From Alisma plantago-aquatica (Eukaryota > Streptophyta > Magnoliopsida > Alismatales > Alismataceae): a stretch of DNA of 64,000 nt. The translations under genes and the position numbers were made by a program. The stretch is from NCBI GenBank assembly GCA_963693085.1, contig OY856414.1, forward strand, positions 265,740,501 through 265,804,500, given 5' to 3'. Within the stretch, counting starts at the first letter, position 1; every line of letters starts with the position of its first letter. Under the pieces are notes generated by a model. The model saw nothing but the letters and a program-made list of their open reading frames with translations, had not been told where the DNA came from and did no database searches. Positions 21,695 to 34,168 of this stretch are shown in pieces.

Positions 21695-24655
21695 ATCGGA
21701 ATGGCCTATATATTAATAGACGGGTAAAAACGATGAAGGAGGTTCAAAGAAGAACCACCCTACAAGGACCCCAAGGTGCGAGAAGCACCGGGTCAAACAG
21801 GCTCAAGAGAGAATAGAGCCTCCACAGAAAAGCCCAAACTAAACAGGACACGCCGCACACCTATGGAGACGGTGTGGGGTGCGTCCCGCCTCCCTGTGTA
21901 ACTACAAAAAGGGAGTGTATACGGGGGTAACTCTACAAAATCCCCGTCTAAGCCCATGGGCGCTATACAAGCTAACTAAATGCTAAGAGGGATCTGCCAG
22001 GCCCTGCTAATGTGGATCGGGATGGTGGAGCTCCAACCCCGCACCTCCGCAACACGCCTCGTAGCATTGACCACAAGCTCCCTGCACTGCGACGAGCTTA
22101 GGGACTGTACGTCATGTCGTCTCTCATTGCGTTGCTTCCAAATGAAGTACGCCGAGCAAGTCCAAGCAGTGACAGCCAGCCACTTCCATCCCTTCCATCC
22201 CCTGGTCTTGTCTTTAATATAATTTATAGTGTCGGTGATGGTGGCGGTCCCCGGGACCCTAATGTCGCAGAGGTCCATGACAGACTGTAGAACATGCCTA
22301 GAGAACCTGCAACGGAAGAGGATGTGTTGCGTGTCCTCCCTTTGCCTGCAGAAGGCACATCTATCACTAGCCTCAGGGTTCCACTCGTGAACTTTGTCTG
22401 CCGTGGCAAGGGCACCGTGGAAAGCTCTATAGATCGTGAAGCTCCATCTATGGATGAGGGGCCCCGCCCATATGGTTCTGCCGACAGCACAAGGGGTCTG
22501 CTGTGGTTGAACGATCTGCCACAGGTTGCCGCCGGGGTTGACAAGCTTCACAAGGCCGGTGGGGGAGCGCTCGAAGATGTGCTGGTGCTCAGCCCAAGCC
22601 CGGGCCATATTCTTCCAAGAATTGGAGACACCATGCCGCAGCACCGCCGGGTCAGGGGGAGTAAAACCATAGCGCCTGCGCATCCATTGCGTCCAGGGGG
22701 AGTGAGGGCAAGTATGGAACCTGACGAGCCTCTTGAGGGACGCCCACCTGTTCACACCGCTGACCCTTTTGAGACCTAAACCCCCCTCCTTACAAGGCCT
22801 AGCCAAGCGCTCAAAGCGCATAGGATGATAGCTGGAGCCCCACACAAAATCAGCCATCATCATCTCCATCCGGTCACATGTGTTGTCGGGAATGTTCCCT
22901 TGCAGGGCCCAAAAGGTGACCAAGCCTTGTAGATTGGCCTTGGTCAGAAGACAACGTCCAGCCATCGTGATTTTGTCCGGGGGCCATTTGGAGACCATCT
23001 TCTTCATCTGGTCAAGGCAAGGGTTGAAAAAGGTTGCTTTGTGATTCCGCGCTGCTAAGGGGAAGCCTAGGTAGCGAGTAGGGAGTTCATCCACCGGGCA
23101 ACCCAGGATGTTGTTGAGCCGGTTGGCGTTAATCGCAGCAGCCTTGGAGAGGAAGAGCTTGGATTTGGCCGGGTTGATCCTGATCCCCACCGTCGCGCTG
23201 AACTCGTCCAACACCTTCTTGATCCCCCTCAGGCTCTTCCTAGAGCCTTTCACAAAAAAGAGCACGTCGTCCGCAAAAATGAGGTGGGACATGACGGCTG
23301 TGCGCTTGACCTTGTAGGTGCGGAACAGGCCTGACCGCTCCCCTTCAGTCATGAGTGTGGTGAGATACTCCATGACTAACGTGAACAGGAGAGGTGACAG
23401 AGGACACCCCTGCCTTAGCCCACGCGAGCTATTGAAAAGGCCCCCCGGGAAGCCATTTACAAGCACTGAAAAGGAGCAAGTGGAGACGCATTGTCTAACC
23501 CAGCCCATCCAAGTGGGGGGGAACCCCATCCTAACCATGATGGTCCATAAGGCCTCCCAATCGACATGATCGTAGGCCTTGGATAAGTCAGTTTTAAGGC
23601 ATGCCTTCGGTTTTGTGCGCTTGATGTCGAACCCTAGCAAAAACTCTGCAGCGAGGAGGGAGCAATCGGAGATGCTCCTGTTTGGTATAAACGCCCCTTG
23701 ATTTTGTGAAACAAGCCCCCCAAGCACCTCCTTGAGCCTCTCAGCCAAAACCTTGGCAAAGATCTTGTAAAGCACGCTACAACAGGCAATGGGCCTGAAG
23801 TCGCGGAGATGAGTAGCGTCGTCCGTCTTGGGGATTAACGCCAGAAAGGAGTGATTCACTTCCCGCACCATGTCCCCCCCTCATCAGCCATAGAATGGCA
23901 TTCATGACGTCCTCACCAACGACACTCCAACAGCTTCTGAAGAAGCTGGCGTTAAAGCCATCTGGACCCGGCGCCTTGTCCGGCCCAATGGACCACACAG
24001 CGTCCCTAACCTCTTCGCGCGTGCATGGTCTACATAAGCGTCGGCCTTGGGCCGCAGTTAGTATGTTAGCAGGTTGGAGCCGCATCTGTTGACTGTGCCC
24101 GCCGTTGGTGTTGTAGAGATTGTTGTAGAAGGCGACCGCCTCCCCTTCGAGCTCCTCCTATGTGTTGGATTGCTCGCCGTCTTCATTGATGAGGTACTGG
24201 ATCGTGTCCCTCATTTCTTTCCGCTTCACCGCCTCCTGGTAGAACTTAGTGTTACGCTCCCCGTCGTGGATCCACCGGACACGGCTTCTTTGATAAAGGA
24301 ACATCTCTTCGGCCGCATCAAGCTGATCCAGCTTTTGTCTGACCTCCCGTTCACCAGGACCACACGCCACGAGGCTTGAAGCAGGCGCCGCCTAGAAGAC
24401 CTCCAGGTGAGGACGACAGCGATGCGCCTTCTAAGTCAAGGGGGAGCAGCTCCGAGGTAGGTGAAGATGTGGACCGCCTTAACTTCGCTCGCAGAGCAGC
24501 AAGCCCACACGCCGGAGAGAGCCAGAGAGGCCCTACTGCCGTGAGAGCAGCAGGGGGGAGGGAAAGTGTGGTGGAGAAGGGAGAGCGGGGGAGATGTTCT
24601 AGAGAGAAGCCGAAGTTCTCCTAGAGAGAGAAAGCGACTGGACTGACTGAGAGCC
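21695..24655 (-). mobile_element. LINE copy G (family II), internally deleted, tandem twin of F
   Basis: Same structure and same deletion join as F, one period further on, with scattered substitutions and indels between the two. Its 5' end borders an 18S rRNA piece at 24657 through GGCTCTCAGTC. G is therefore the family II copy that shows the upstream side of the rDNA insertion site directly. Confidence 0.88.
21976..24350 (-). pseudogene. LINE family II ORF2: RT and zinc finger (copy G)
   Basis: 631 residues are open from 23871 to 21976, with RT motifs including FADD (context IFADDVLFFV) and the C-terminal CAFCRQREDTQHILFRC finger. The seven-G tract near 23873 breaks the frame upstream (LMRGGHG), and CAG has become TAG at 24158-24160. 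The endonuclease is absent, as in F. This is one of the best-preserved RT segments in the window. Confidence 0.88.
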
Positions 24656-24656
24656 A

Positions 24657-24731
24657 TGATTCTATGGGTGGTGGTGCATGGTCGTTCTTAGTTGGTGGAG
24701 CGATTTATCTGGTTAATTCCGTTAACGAACG
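24657..24731 (+). rRNA. 18S rRNA gene fragment, sense, 75 bp
   Basis: Reads as conserved 18S sequence from TGATTCTATGGGTGGTGG to GTTAACGAACG. Recognised from memory of plant 18S, not by alignment. At least two differences: GGCCG reads GGTCG, and TTTGTC reads TTTATC. It lies directly at the 5' end of LINE G and starts a few bases from where the target word begins in intact 18S. It is a pseudogene remnant, not a working rRNA gene. It is followed by a 14-bp partial duplication (CTGGTTAATTC). Confidence 0.88.
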
Positions 24732-24751
24732 GAGCTGGTTAATTCAGTCAT

Positions 24752-24764
24752 GAAAGAGCTCTCA
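24752..24764 (+). repeat. 18S target word at the 5' end of LINE H
   Basis: GAAAGAGCTCTCA, followed by AGTCAGTTAGTCAGTC and the first bases of a LINE leader (CGCTTTCT). Same layout as the 5' boundary of K. Confidence 0.72.
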
Positions 24765-24796
24765 CTCCTAAGTCAGTTAGTCAGTCGCTTTCTATC

Positions 24797-27161
24797 AGAC
24801 AAAAGCTGGATCAGCTTGATGCGGCTGAAGAGATGTTCCTTTATCAAAGAAGCCGTGTCCGGTGGATCCACGACGGGGAGCGTAACACTAAGTTCTACCA
24901 GGAGGCGGTGAAGCGGAAAGAGATGAGGGACACGATCCAGTACCTCATCAATGAAGACGGCGAACAATCCAGCACGCAGGAGGAGCTCGAAGGGGAGGCG
25001 GTCGCATACTACAGCAATCTCTACAACACCAACGGCGGGCACAGTCAACAAATGCGGCTCCAACCTGCTAACATACTAACTGCGGCCCAAGGCCGGCGCT
25101 TATTTAGACCATGCACGCGCGAAGAGGTAAGGGACGTTGTGTGGTCCATTGGGCCGGACAAGGCGCCAGGTCCAGATGGCTTTAACGCCAGCTTCTTCAG
25201 AAGCTGTTGGAGTGTCGTTGGTGAGGACGTCACGAATGCCATTATATGGCTGATGAGGGGGGGGACATGGTGCGGGAAGTGAATCATTCCTTTCTGGCGC
25301 TAATCCCCAAGACGGACGGCGCTACTCATCTCCGTGACTTCAGGCCCATTGCCTGTTGTAGCGTGCTTTACAAGATCTTCGCCAAGGTCTTGGCTGAGAG
25401 GCTCAAGGAGGTGCTTGGGGGGCTTGTTTCACAAAATCAAGGGGCGTTTATATCAAACAGGAGCATCTCCGACTACTCCCTCCTCGCTGCGGAGTTTTTG
25501 CTAGGGTTCGACATCAAGCGCACAAAACCGAAGGCATGCCTCAAAACTGACTTATCCAAGGCCTACGATCATGTCGATTGGGAGGCCTTATGGACCATCA
25601 TGGTTAGGATGGGGTTCCCCACCACTTGGATGGGCTGGGTTAGACAATGCGTCTCCACTTGCTCCTTCTCAGTGCATGTAAATGGCTTCCCGGCGGGCCT
25701 TTTCAATAGCTCGCGCGGGCTAAGGCAGGGGTGTCCTCTGTCACCTCTCCTGTTCACGTTAGTCATGGAGTATCTCACCACACTCATGACTGAAGGGGAG
25801 CGGTCAGGCCTGTTCCGCACCTACAAGGTCAAGCGCACAACCGTCATGTCCCACCTCATTTTTGCGGACGACGTGCTCTTTTTTGTTGAAGGCTCTAGGA
25901 AGAGTCTGAAGGGGATCAAGAAGGTGTTGGACGAGTTTAGCGCCACGGTGGGGATCAGGATCAACCCGGCCAAATCCAAGCTCTTCCTCTCCAAGGCTGC
26001 TGCGATTAACGTCAACCGGCTCAACAGCATCATGGGTTGCCCGGTGGATGAACTCCCTACTCGCTACCTAGGCTTCCCCCTAGCAGCGCGGAATCACAAA
26101 GCAGCTTTCTTCAACCCTTGTCTTGACCAGATGAAGAAGATGGTCTCCAAATGGCCCCCGGACAAAATCACGATGGCTGGACGTTGTCTTCTGACCAAGG
26201 CCAATCTTCAAGGCTTGGTCACCTTTTGGGCCCTGCAAGGGCACATTCCAGACAACACATGTGACCGGATGGAGATGATGATGGCTGATTTTGTGTGGGG
26301 CTCCAGCTATCATCCTATGCGCTTTGAGCGCTTGGCTAGGCCTTGTAAGGAGGGGGGTTTAGGTCTCAAAAGGGTCAGCGTTGTGAACAGGTGGGCGTCC
26401 CTCAAGAGGCTCGTCAGGTTCCATACTTGCCCTCACTCCCCTGGATCCAATGGATGCGCAGGCGTTATGGGTTTACCCCCCCTGACCCGGCAGTGCTGCG
26501 GCATGGTGCCTCAAATGCATGGAAAAACATGGCCCGGGCTTGGGCTGAGCACCAACACATCTTCGAGCGCTCCCCCACCGGTCTTGTGAAGCTTGTCAAC
26601 CCCGGCGGCAACCAGTGGCAGACCGTTCAACCGTAGCAGACCCTTTGTGCTGTCGGCAGAACCATTTGGGTGGGGCCCCTCATCCATAGATGGAGCTTCA
26701 CGATCTATAGAGCTTTCCACGGTGCCCTTCCCACGGCAGACAAAGTTCACGAGTGGAACCCTGAGGCTAGTGATAGATGTGCCTTCTGCAGACAAAGGGA
26801 GGACACGCAACACATCCTCTTCCGTTGCAGGTTCTCTAGGCATGTCCTACAGTCTATCATGGATCTCTGCGGCATCAGGGTCTCGGGGACCGCCACCATC
26901 ACCGACACTATAAACTATATTAAAGACAAGACCAGGGGATGGAATGGATGGAAGTGGCTGGCTGTCACTGCCTGGACATGCTCGGCGTACTTCATTTGGA
27001 AGCAACGCAATGAGAGACGACATGACGTACAGTCCCTAAGCTCTTCGGAGTGCAGGGAGCTTGTGGTCAATGCTACGAGGCGTGTTGCGGAGGCGCGGGG
27101 TTGGAGCTCCACCATCCCGATCCACATTAGCAGGGCCTGGCAGATCCCTTTTAGCATCTAG
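24797..27161 (+). pseudogene. LINE family II ORF2, broken (copy H)
   Basis: RT and zinc finger as in F and G. Breaks: the eight-G tract at about 25256-25264 (neither seven nor eight keeps frame), a shift near 26440, and a TAG near 26634 where relatives have Gln. RT motif FADD is intact, and the zinc finger (CAFCRQREDTQHILFRC) is readable in the last frame, 26670-27161. No endonuclease domain. Confidence 0.86.
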
Positions 27162-27443
27162 TTAGCTTGTATAGCGCCCATGGGAATAGACGGGGTTTTT
27201 GTAGAGTTACCCCCGCATACACTCCCTTTTTGTTGTTACACAGGGAGGCGGGACGCACCCCACACCGTCTCCATAGGTGTGCGGCGTGTCCTGTTTAGTT
27301 TGGGCTGTTCTGTGGAGGCTCTATTCTCTTTTGAGCCTGTTTGACCCGGTGCTTCTCGCACCTTGGGGTCCTTGTAGGGGTGGTTCTTCTTTGAACCTCC
27401 TGCATCGTTTTTACCCGTCTATTAATATATAGGCCATTCCGAT
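27162..27443 (+). promoter_or_regulatory. LINE family II 3' UTR with hairpins (copy H)
   Basis: Hairpin GGTGCTTCTCGCACC at 27348-27362, a second stem (GGTTC / GAACC) at about 27380-27400, and CTATTAATATATAG before the terminal ATTCCGATG. No poly(A) tail. Confidence 0.62.
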
Positions 27444-28659
27444 GAACAGGCTTGTCCCAAACCCTACCGCCGGCCACCGCCACCAGTCACCGCCGTGCAC
27501 GACCACCGGCTTGAGCGCACCAGCGAAGGGAGACGTTCGCCGCCACGTCGCCGAAGAGCTCCACAGGCACCCCTCCCGCGATCGCCGTCGGGCTACCTCC
27601 GCGAAGCACCCAGCACCGTCACGAAACCCCACCGCACGTCTGGTGACAAGCAGAGGGTGCGCCGAACCACACCAGCAGACCCACCCTACCTTGTTCCGAC
27701 AGGTTTCACTGAAGGACCTAGACTCCAAGGAGTTGGTCGACTTCTCCGCCGTTTTGTGGAGACAAGGCAAGGGAGTACCAACTAGCAGGACCGCGTCGCC
27801 GGGAACACGCCGGGAAGAAGGCGTGTCCACGAGGGCCACCTGGTAAAGCAGACACCAAACGTCGCCGGAAAGACCTGCCGCCCCAGGGACGAAACGTTCG
27901 AAACCCCCAGCGCCGCGGGAGCGAGCACACCCGCATGTGTTCCGACAGGTTTCACCGAAGGACCGAGACTCCAAGGAGCTGGTCAACTTCTCCGTCGTTT
28001 TGTGGAGACACAGGAGGGGGCACTCGTAGCTGTAGTTGTAAGCAACGACGAAGGCGCAGGAAGCTCCACCCAGGGCCGCCGAAGGGAGGTCGTCGGTGAA
28101 ACGAAGAGCACCCTCGAAACCCCCGCAGGGTCTCAGGAGGACCGAGACCCCCGAAGGGGCTGGTCAAACTCCTCGCCTGTTTTTTGGGGGCTCCGCTGAT
28201 ACTTAGACCACCAAGGGACAAACCTGCAAGAGACTTCAAGGCGGATAGAGCGATCCTAGGTAGATGAGGATTGATCGTCACTTTAACTCCGTCTGCAGGT
28301 GAAAAGACGACTGGAGAATGTAGATCCGCGGACGTCAGCGCACCGCCTTAACTTCACCAGGACCACACGCCACGAGGCTTCAAGCAGGCGCCGCCTAGAA
28401 GACCTCCAGGTGAGGACGACAGCGATGTGCCTTCAAGTCAAGGGGGAGCAGCTCCGAGGTAGGTGAAGATGTGGACCGCCTTAACTCCGCTCGCAGAGCA
28501 GCAAGCCCACACGCCGGAGATAGCCAGAGAGGCCCTACTGCCGTGAGAGCAGCAGGGGGGGAGGGAAAGTGTGGTGGAGAAGGGAGAGCGGGGGAGGTGT
28601 TCTAGAGAGAAATCGGAGTTCTCCTAGAGAGAGAAAGCGACTGGACTGACTGAGAGCCA
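27444..28659 (-). mobile_element. LINE 5' UTR fragment I
   Basis: Minus-strand copy of the first ~1.2 kb of a LINE leader, nearly identical to 17537-18716 in E apart from short indels. It begins at an 18S junction identical to that of G (28659/28660) and ends by running into the 3' end of inverted copy H. The pair I+H looks like a 5' part joined to an inverted 3' part, as in twin priming, or a later rearrangement. Confidence 0.8.
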
Positions 28660-28734
28660 TGATTCTATGGGTGGTGGTGCATGGTCGTTCTTAGTTGGTG
28701 GAGCGATTTGTCTGGTTAATTCCGTTAACGAACG
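28660..28734 (+). rRNA. 18S rRNA gene fragment, sense, second copy
   Basis: Same 75-bp 18S piece as at 24657-24731, with the same GGTCG change and the same GAGCTGGTTAATTC tail, but TTTGTC unaltered. The identical junction with a LINE leader shows this segment was duplicated with its neighbour. Confidence 0.88.
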
Positions 28735-28750
28735 GAGCTGGTTAATTCCG

Positions 28751-29495
28751 TTTTCCCGGCGACGCAGCCCTCTGCCAGGGTGCACTCCCTCTCCTCGTCT
28801 CCACAAAACGGCGGAGAAGTCGACCAGCTCCTCGGAGTCTAGGTCCTTCAGTGAGCCTGTCGGAACAAGAAGTGCATGTGGAACTCTTCGGCGGCGGTGC
28901 GGCAAACGTTTCCCTTCGCAGGCGTGCTCAAGCCGGTGGTCGTGCTCGGCGACGACTGGTGGCGGAGGCCGGCGATAGGGTTTCGGACTAACCTGGTCAT
29001 TCATGTTCGTGGCGGCGGTCTGCAGCGGTAGGGTTGGGACATGACATCGCTCCCCTTCGCGGTCGCCTCCAATCCAGACGCGAGTTCTTTTCCTCGAACC
29101 GGGTTCCGAGCTACCTAGTTGGGACGGTCCGGTACGCTGGGAGGAGATCACACGTCTAGAAGCTTCGCTGAGCCGGGCGTGGGAGCGTTTGAACCAGGTT
29201 CGTGGAGCCGGCCTAATCTTTCCCGCTCCTTCCCGCCCTGGTGGGCGCAACGGAGCCTGTTCAAACGTGCTCACCCGTGCGCGGCGCGTGACGGCTTTCC
29301 AGAAGGTTCGCCAGGTGTGGCCCACGCTTTTTCTGCTACGAGCCTTTTCACTTCCCCGGGACTCCACCCCTTGCGGCGCTCTAGTGCGGTCTGACGTCAC
29401 AACGCCCAGTGCGTTTCGACGTCAGCGCGCACGTCTCGGCCCACCTATCTCCTGGCGCCACGTGTGACAACCCGACCCTCTCCTGGTTGTTGCCA
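28751..29495 (+). promoter_or_regulatory. Partial LINE 5' UTR (copy J)
   Basis: Last ~745 bp of the family I leader, ending at the ORF1 ATG. It matches 39990-40837 in K and 15362-15569 in D. Confidence 0.62.
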
Positions 29496-30772
29496 ATGAC
29501 CAAAGACAAAGGCAAAACGAAACGTCATTCGTTTCTCTTCTCATCGATTCGTCGTGAGGTTGCGGAGGAACGAGCCAAAGGTGGACGAGCAGCCATGGAG
29601 GCGCGCCAACAGAAGAAATGCAAAGGCAAGGCCCTAGCGGCGGACCCACCTCCTTCCTTCCCCTCGACCCACCGGAGGGTGGCGTCGCACAGCCAAGCGC
29701 CCTTGCGGGGTGGCGCCTCCTCTTGTGGGACGATGCACGACGGGGACGGAACCCTAGCTGGGGGTGGCGGGGGTGATGGGAGTCGACGGAGCCCCTCCCA
29801 TGCACCTGTTGACCCTGCTGACCGTAGACCGAGCCGACCACGAAGTGTCCAAGCTAGGGAACCTTCGCGTGCTGGCTCGATGGTGAGAAGGATCTACGCC
29901 CAGGCGGCTTCCGGGGGACAGACGCCGGTGGTGTGGCCGATGAGCGCCGAGGTTGTGGCCTGGGCGGATCTCTCTAACCGACAATCCCCGAACGCCTCCA
30001 TTCCCGACGACGAGGCGGTGGTGGGCGGGCCGAGTCCTCCTGGAGGAGAAGGTGAACCCATCATCGTTCCGGAGGTGGCTGACACTGCTGACAGTGTGGT
30101 GCCGGGGGCCTGGCCCTCACCTTCTCCTGGTGGCCTGGTGGGGTGTGACCTAAGTGCGGGGGTTAACTCTGTGTCGGCTGGGTCCGACCTTCTTGAACCC
30201 CCGGAGGCGGCCTGTGGCGTAGGCGGCCTTGAAGCGGCAAGGGAGGCTGACTCCCAGGCTCACCGCCCTGACGTCTCCGGGTTTGTGGCGGTGGTGGACG
30301 GGCCGAGTCCTCCTGGAGGAGAAGGCGAGTCCATCACTGTCCCGGACCAGGTCCCCTTGCCGGTGAAGCAACCCGTCCTCGTTACCAGTGACGAGTCACC
30401 TCCTAGGGCGCCGGCCAGGCGGAGCAGGCTCACCCGTACCAGGTCAAGCACAACAAGCACCAAGCTTGCGAGAAACGCCATCAACAGAAGGTTTCTACCC
30501 CCACCGGCGAGGCGACAAAAGGTGATCATTGCCCTGGCGGCACCGGGCTACTCTTTCGAAGAGGATGATGGCGCAGGTGAGAAGGGCCAGGCAGGCGCTC
30601 TGGAGGAGGACGCGGAGGTGGCTCCCCCTCTGACGGCGAAGAGGAAGAGGGTGATGAGGAAGGGAAAGACAAAGCTAGCGAAGACGAGCAGGAAGCGGAA
30701 GCGGACGAGGATGCTGTGGCACCCGCTGAAGTCGAGGTGGAGCCCAGACAGAAGTCTGGGAGCCGCAAGTAA
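29496..30772 (+). pseudogene. LINE ORF1 lacking the RNA-binding domains (copy J)
   Basis: Starts MTKDKGKTKR at 29496. After SIPDD it jumps to EAVVGGPSPPGG, removing roughly 340 residues relative to copy B, including the DUF4283-like domain and the CCHC knuckle. The deletion keeps frame. A later shift near 30620 puts the reading frame through the end of ORF1 and on into ORF2, so 29409-31229 is one open frame that fuses ORF1 remnants to the first part of the endonuclease. Any product would lack the known RNA-binding parts. Confidence 0.8.
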
Positions 30773-30791
30773 CCCCCCACCAACTGTTTCC

Positions 30792-33700
30792 ATGTTTGTT
30801 ACGGCATGGAATGTGCGCGGCGCTTGTGAGCCGGCAAAAAGGAAGGCGGTGGCCCTCCTTCTACATCAGCAAGGATCGACGATGGGTTTGCTTTTGCAGA
30901 CTAAGCTGAGGCAAGACTCGGGTGGCGCTGAGGCTATCAGGGAGCTCTTCCCAGCTGGATGGAAGTTTGTATCCAACATTGGGGTTGCAGGTAAAGCCAG
31001 GGTCTGCTGGGGCTGGGACCCGAGGATTTGGTCTGTCGACGTGGTGTCGACTTCGACACAGATGATCACAGCCCGATGCTCCAATAGGGGGGGGGGGGGG
31101 GGGGGCTCGCGTTCTCATCTCTGCGGTGTATGGTCACAACCAGCCGCAGAGGCGCCTTTCTCTCTGGGAGGACATGGAGGCCGCCAAGATGGTGGCGACG
31201 ACCCCTTGGCTCATGGCGGGCGATTTTAACTCCATCCGACAGGACGACGAGAAAGCAGGTGGCGGCGAAGTCTCGAGGAAGGCTATGAGGGAGTTTGATG
31301 GGGCTGTGAGACAGGCGGGGCTGTTGGAGCTCCAAACCTTCGGAGGCACCCTCACCTAGTCCAACAGGAGGAAGGAAAGGGACAGGATCTGCTGCCGCCT
31401 GGATCGGGCACTGGTCAATGACAGATGGCTGGCTGTCTTCCCTACCGCCCATGCCCGCCTCGCCTTCTCCCACCTCAGCGACCACGGCTTCCTCACCATG
31501 TCTCTCTTTGATACAGCCACAAAGCAGAGAGTTCGGCCTTTCAGGTACCTCAACGCCGGGGCGGAGTGGAGCGGTTTCCAGGAGGTGGTCGAGGGTGCTT
31601 GGAGCACGGTGATCCGGGGCAACCCCTTGTTCGTGGTGGCCAAGAAGTTGCAGCTGGTGAAAGCATGCCTCAGAACCTGGGCGGCGCGTCAAGGCGATGT
31701 CCACACTGCTAAGAAGAAGACGGCCAAAGAATGCGCGGACATACAGGCGGCGCTCCAGACGTCCCCCTGCTGCCCCGAGCTGGTGGACAAAGAGAAAGCG
31801 ACGCGGGAGCGCCTTCAGCAGCTGGATACAGCCGAGGAGCTCTTCTACTACCAGCGCAGCCGCGTGAGGTGGATCAAAGACGGCGAACGCAACACTGCCT
31901 TCTACAAGGAGGCGGTCAGAAGGAAAGAAGCTCGGGACGCCATCCACTATCTCGTTGACAACGACGGTGACAAGTCAACAGCCGTGCGGAGCTTGAGGGC
32001 GAGGCGGTGGCTTTTTTCAGTGATCTCTATAATGGGGGTAATGGTCATGCGCGACCGATGAGACTCCCACCCTCGAAGGTCCTTACGCCGGCCCAAGGCC
32101 GAACTCTTTGTATGCCCTGCACGCGAGAGGAGGTGAGGAACGTTGTGTGGTCGATAGGGCTCGATAAAGCCCAGGGTCCCGACGGTTTCAACGCGAGTTT
32201 TTTCCGCACATGCTTGCCGACGATAGGCCACGACGTCACCGAAGCCATTCTATGGCTTATGAGAGGGGGGGCCATGGTTAAAGAGGTGAACCACTCTTTT
32301 CTGGCGCTCATCCCGAAGGTGGACGGCGCTTCTTCTCTCTGTGACTTCAGGCCGATAGCCTGCTGTGGCGTGCTGTACAAGATTTTCGCCGAGGTGTTGG
32401 CGGAACGTCTTAAGAGCGTTGTGGGACAGTTGGTCTCCCGCAACCAGGGGGCTTTCATTCCAAACAGGAGCATATCAGATTGTTCCCTCCTAGCAGCGGA
32501 ATTCCTTTATGGCTTCGATTTGCGGCATGCGGGCCCGAAGGCCTGCTTGAAGACGGATCTCTCCAAAGCGTACGATCACGTCGAGTGGGAAGCCCTGTGG
32601 ACGATGATGCAGAACATGGGCTTCCCCCCAACCTGGATCAGTTGGATCAAACAGTGTGTGACCACGTTTTCCTTCTCGGTGATGGGCAATGGCTTGCCCG
32701 CCGGGCTCTTCACCAACTCGCGAGGCCTCAGACAAGGGTGCCCCCTATCCCCCCTCCTCTTCACTCTCATCATGGAGTACCTCACCGCCCTCTTGGACGA
32801 AGGCGAGCGGTCAGCGCGGTTCTGCACCTACAAAGTCAAACGCACCCCTGTCCTGTCCCACCTTACGTTCGCTGACGATGTACTTATTTTCGTCCAGGCC
32901 ACTAGGAAGAGCCTTAGAGGGATCAAAAATATTCTTAAGGAGTTTAGCGACACGGTGGAATTCGCCTAAACCCAACGAAGTCCAAGTTGTTCCTATCCAA
33001 GGCCGCAACGAGTCAGGGGCACCTCTTCAGCAGAATCATTGGTTGCCTCCTGGACACCCTTCCCACATGCTACCTTGGGTTCCCCTTGGCAGCCAAGAAC
33101 CATATTGCAGCCTTCTTCAACCCTTGCCTGGACCAAATGAAGAAGATGATCTCTAAATGGCCGCCGGATAAAATTTCCATGGCCGGTCGCTGCCTCCTCA
33201 CAAAGTCAAACTTGCAGGGCCTTGTCTACTTCTGGGCTCTCCAAGGGCACATACCGGACAGCAGCTGCGACAGGATGGAGCAGCTCATGGCTGACTTTGT
33301 GTGGGGGTCGAACAACCACCCCATGCGCTATGAGCGCATTGCGATACCGGCCAAGGAAGGTGGGTTGGGTCTCAAACGTATCCGCGACATCAACAGAAGG
33401 GCCTCTCTTCGGCGCGTCATCCGTTTCTACACCTGCCCGGATTCCATTTGGACCCAGTGGATGCGCCGGAGATATGGCCTTACTCTCCGGGATCCCAGCA
33501 CCCTCAGGCAAGGCGTTTCCAACGCCTGGAAAAACATGGCACGCGCTTGGGTGACCCATGCCCACATCTTCACTCGTGCGGCACACGGTCAGGTCACCCT
33601 CAACGACCCATACATCCGTCTCTGGAGACTGATCCAACCCCAAATAGCTCTGTGCACCATTGGCAAAACCATATGGGCCAGTGCCCTCACCCATAGGTGG

Positions 33701-34168
33701 AGCTTCACCGTGTACAGGGCGTTTCATGGGGCCCTCGCCACCGCTGACAAGATACACGAGTGGAACGCTGCTGCTAGCGACAGATGTGCTTTCTGCAGGC
33801 AAAGAGAGGAGACCTCGCACCTCTTTTTTCGATTTCGTTTCTCCAACAGCATTCTCACAAATGTCATGGACCTATGCAGCATTTCCTTGCCTAGAAATGC
33901 CACTCTTGATGAGGCGGCCATCATTCTAAAGAACAAGACTAGGGGCTGGAAAGGGTGGAAATGGCTGGCTCTTGCCGCCTGGACTTGCACAGCCTACTTC
34001 GTCTGGAAGCAGCGCAACGAGAGACGCCATAACCAGCAGATCCTTGCGGCCACTGAGTGCCAAAAGCTGGTGGTGGCTGCTACGCGGCGGCTTGCTGAGA
34101 CACGTGGTTGGAGCAACGCTACTCCGATGCACGTCATTAGAGCCTGGAGACTCACAGTTAGCATATAG
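30792..34168 (+). pseudogene. LINE ORF2, broken (copy J)
   Basis: ATG at 30792 (MFVTAWNV). A 19-G tract at 31087-31105 shifts frame in the endonuclease domain; TGG is TAG at 31357-31359; further shifts lie near 31965 and 32960. The second G-tract has seven G and keeps frame. RT motifs (KTDLSKAYDH, FADD) and most of the C-terminal zinc finger (CAFCRQREETSHLFFRF, last Cys changed to Phe) are readable. The final frame, 32987-34168, is open to the natural stop. Confidence 0.9.

Larger units (their letters stand above)
24765..27443 (+). mobile_element. LINE copy H (family II), internally deleted, inverted relative to F and G
   Basis: Plus strand. About 30 bp of leader joins ORF2 at 24797 (AGACAAAAGCTGG), within about 10 bp of the join in F and G, then runs to a complete 3' UTR ending ATTCCGATG at 27443. 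The next base belongs to the inverted leader fragment I, with the overlap ATGAA. Its breakpoint may be a second deletion of the F/G type. Confidence 0.85.
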
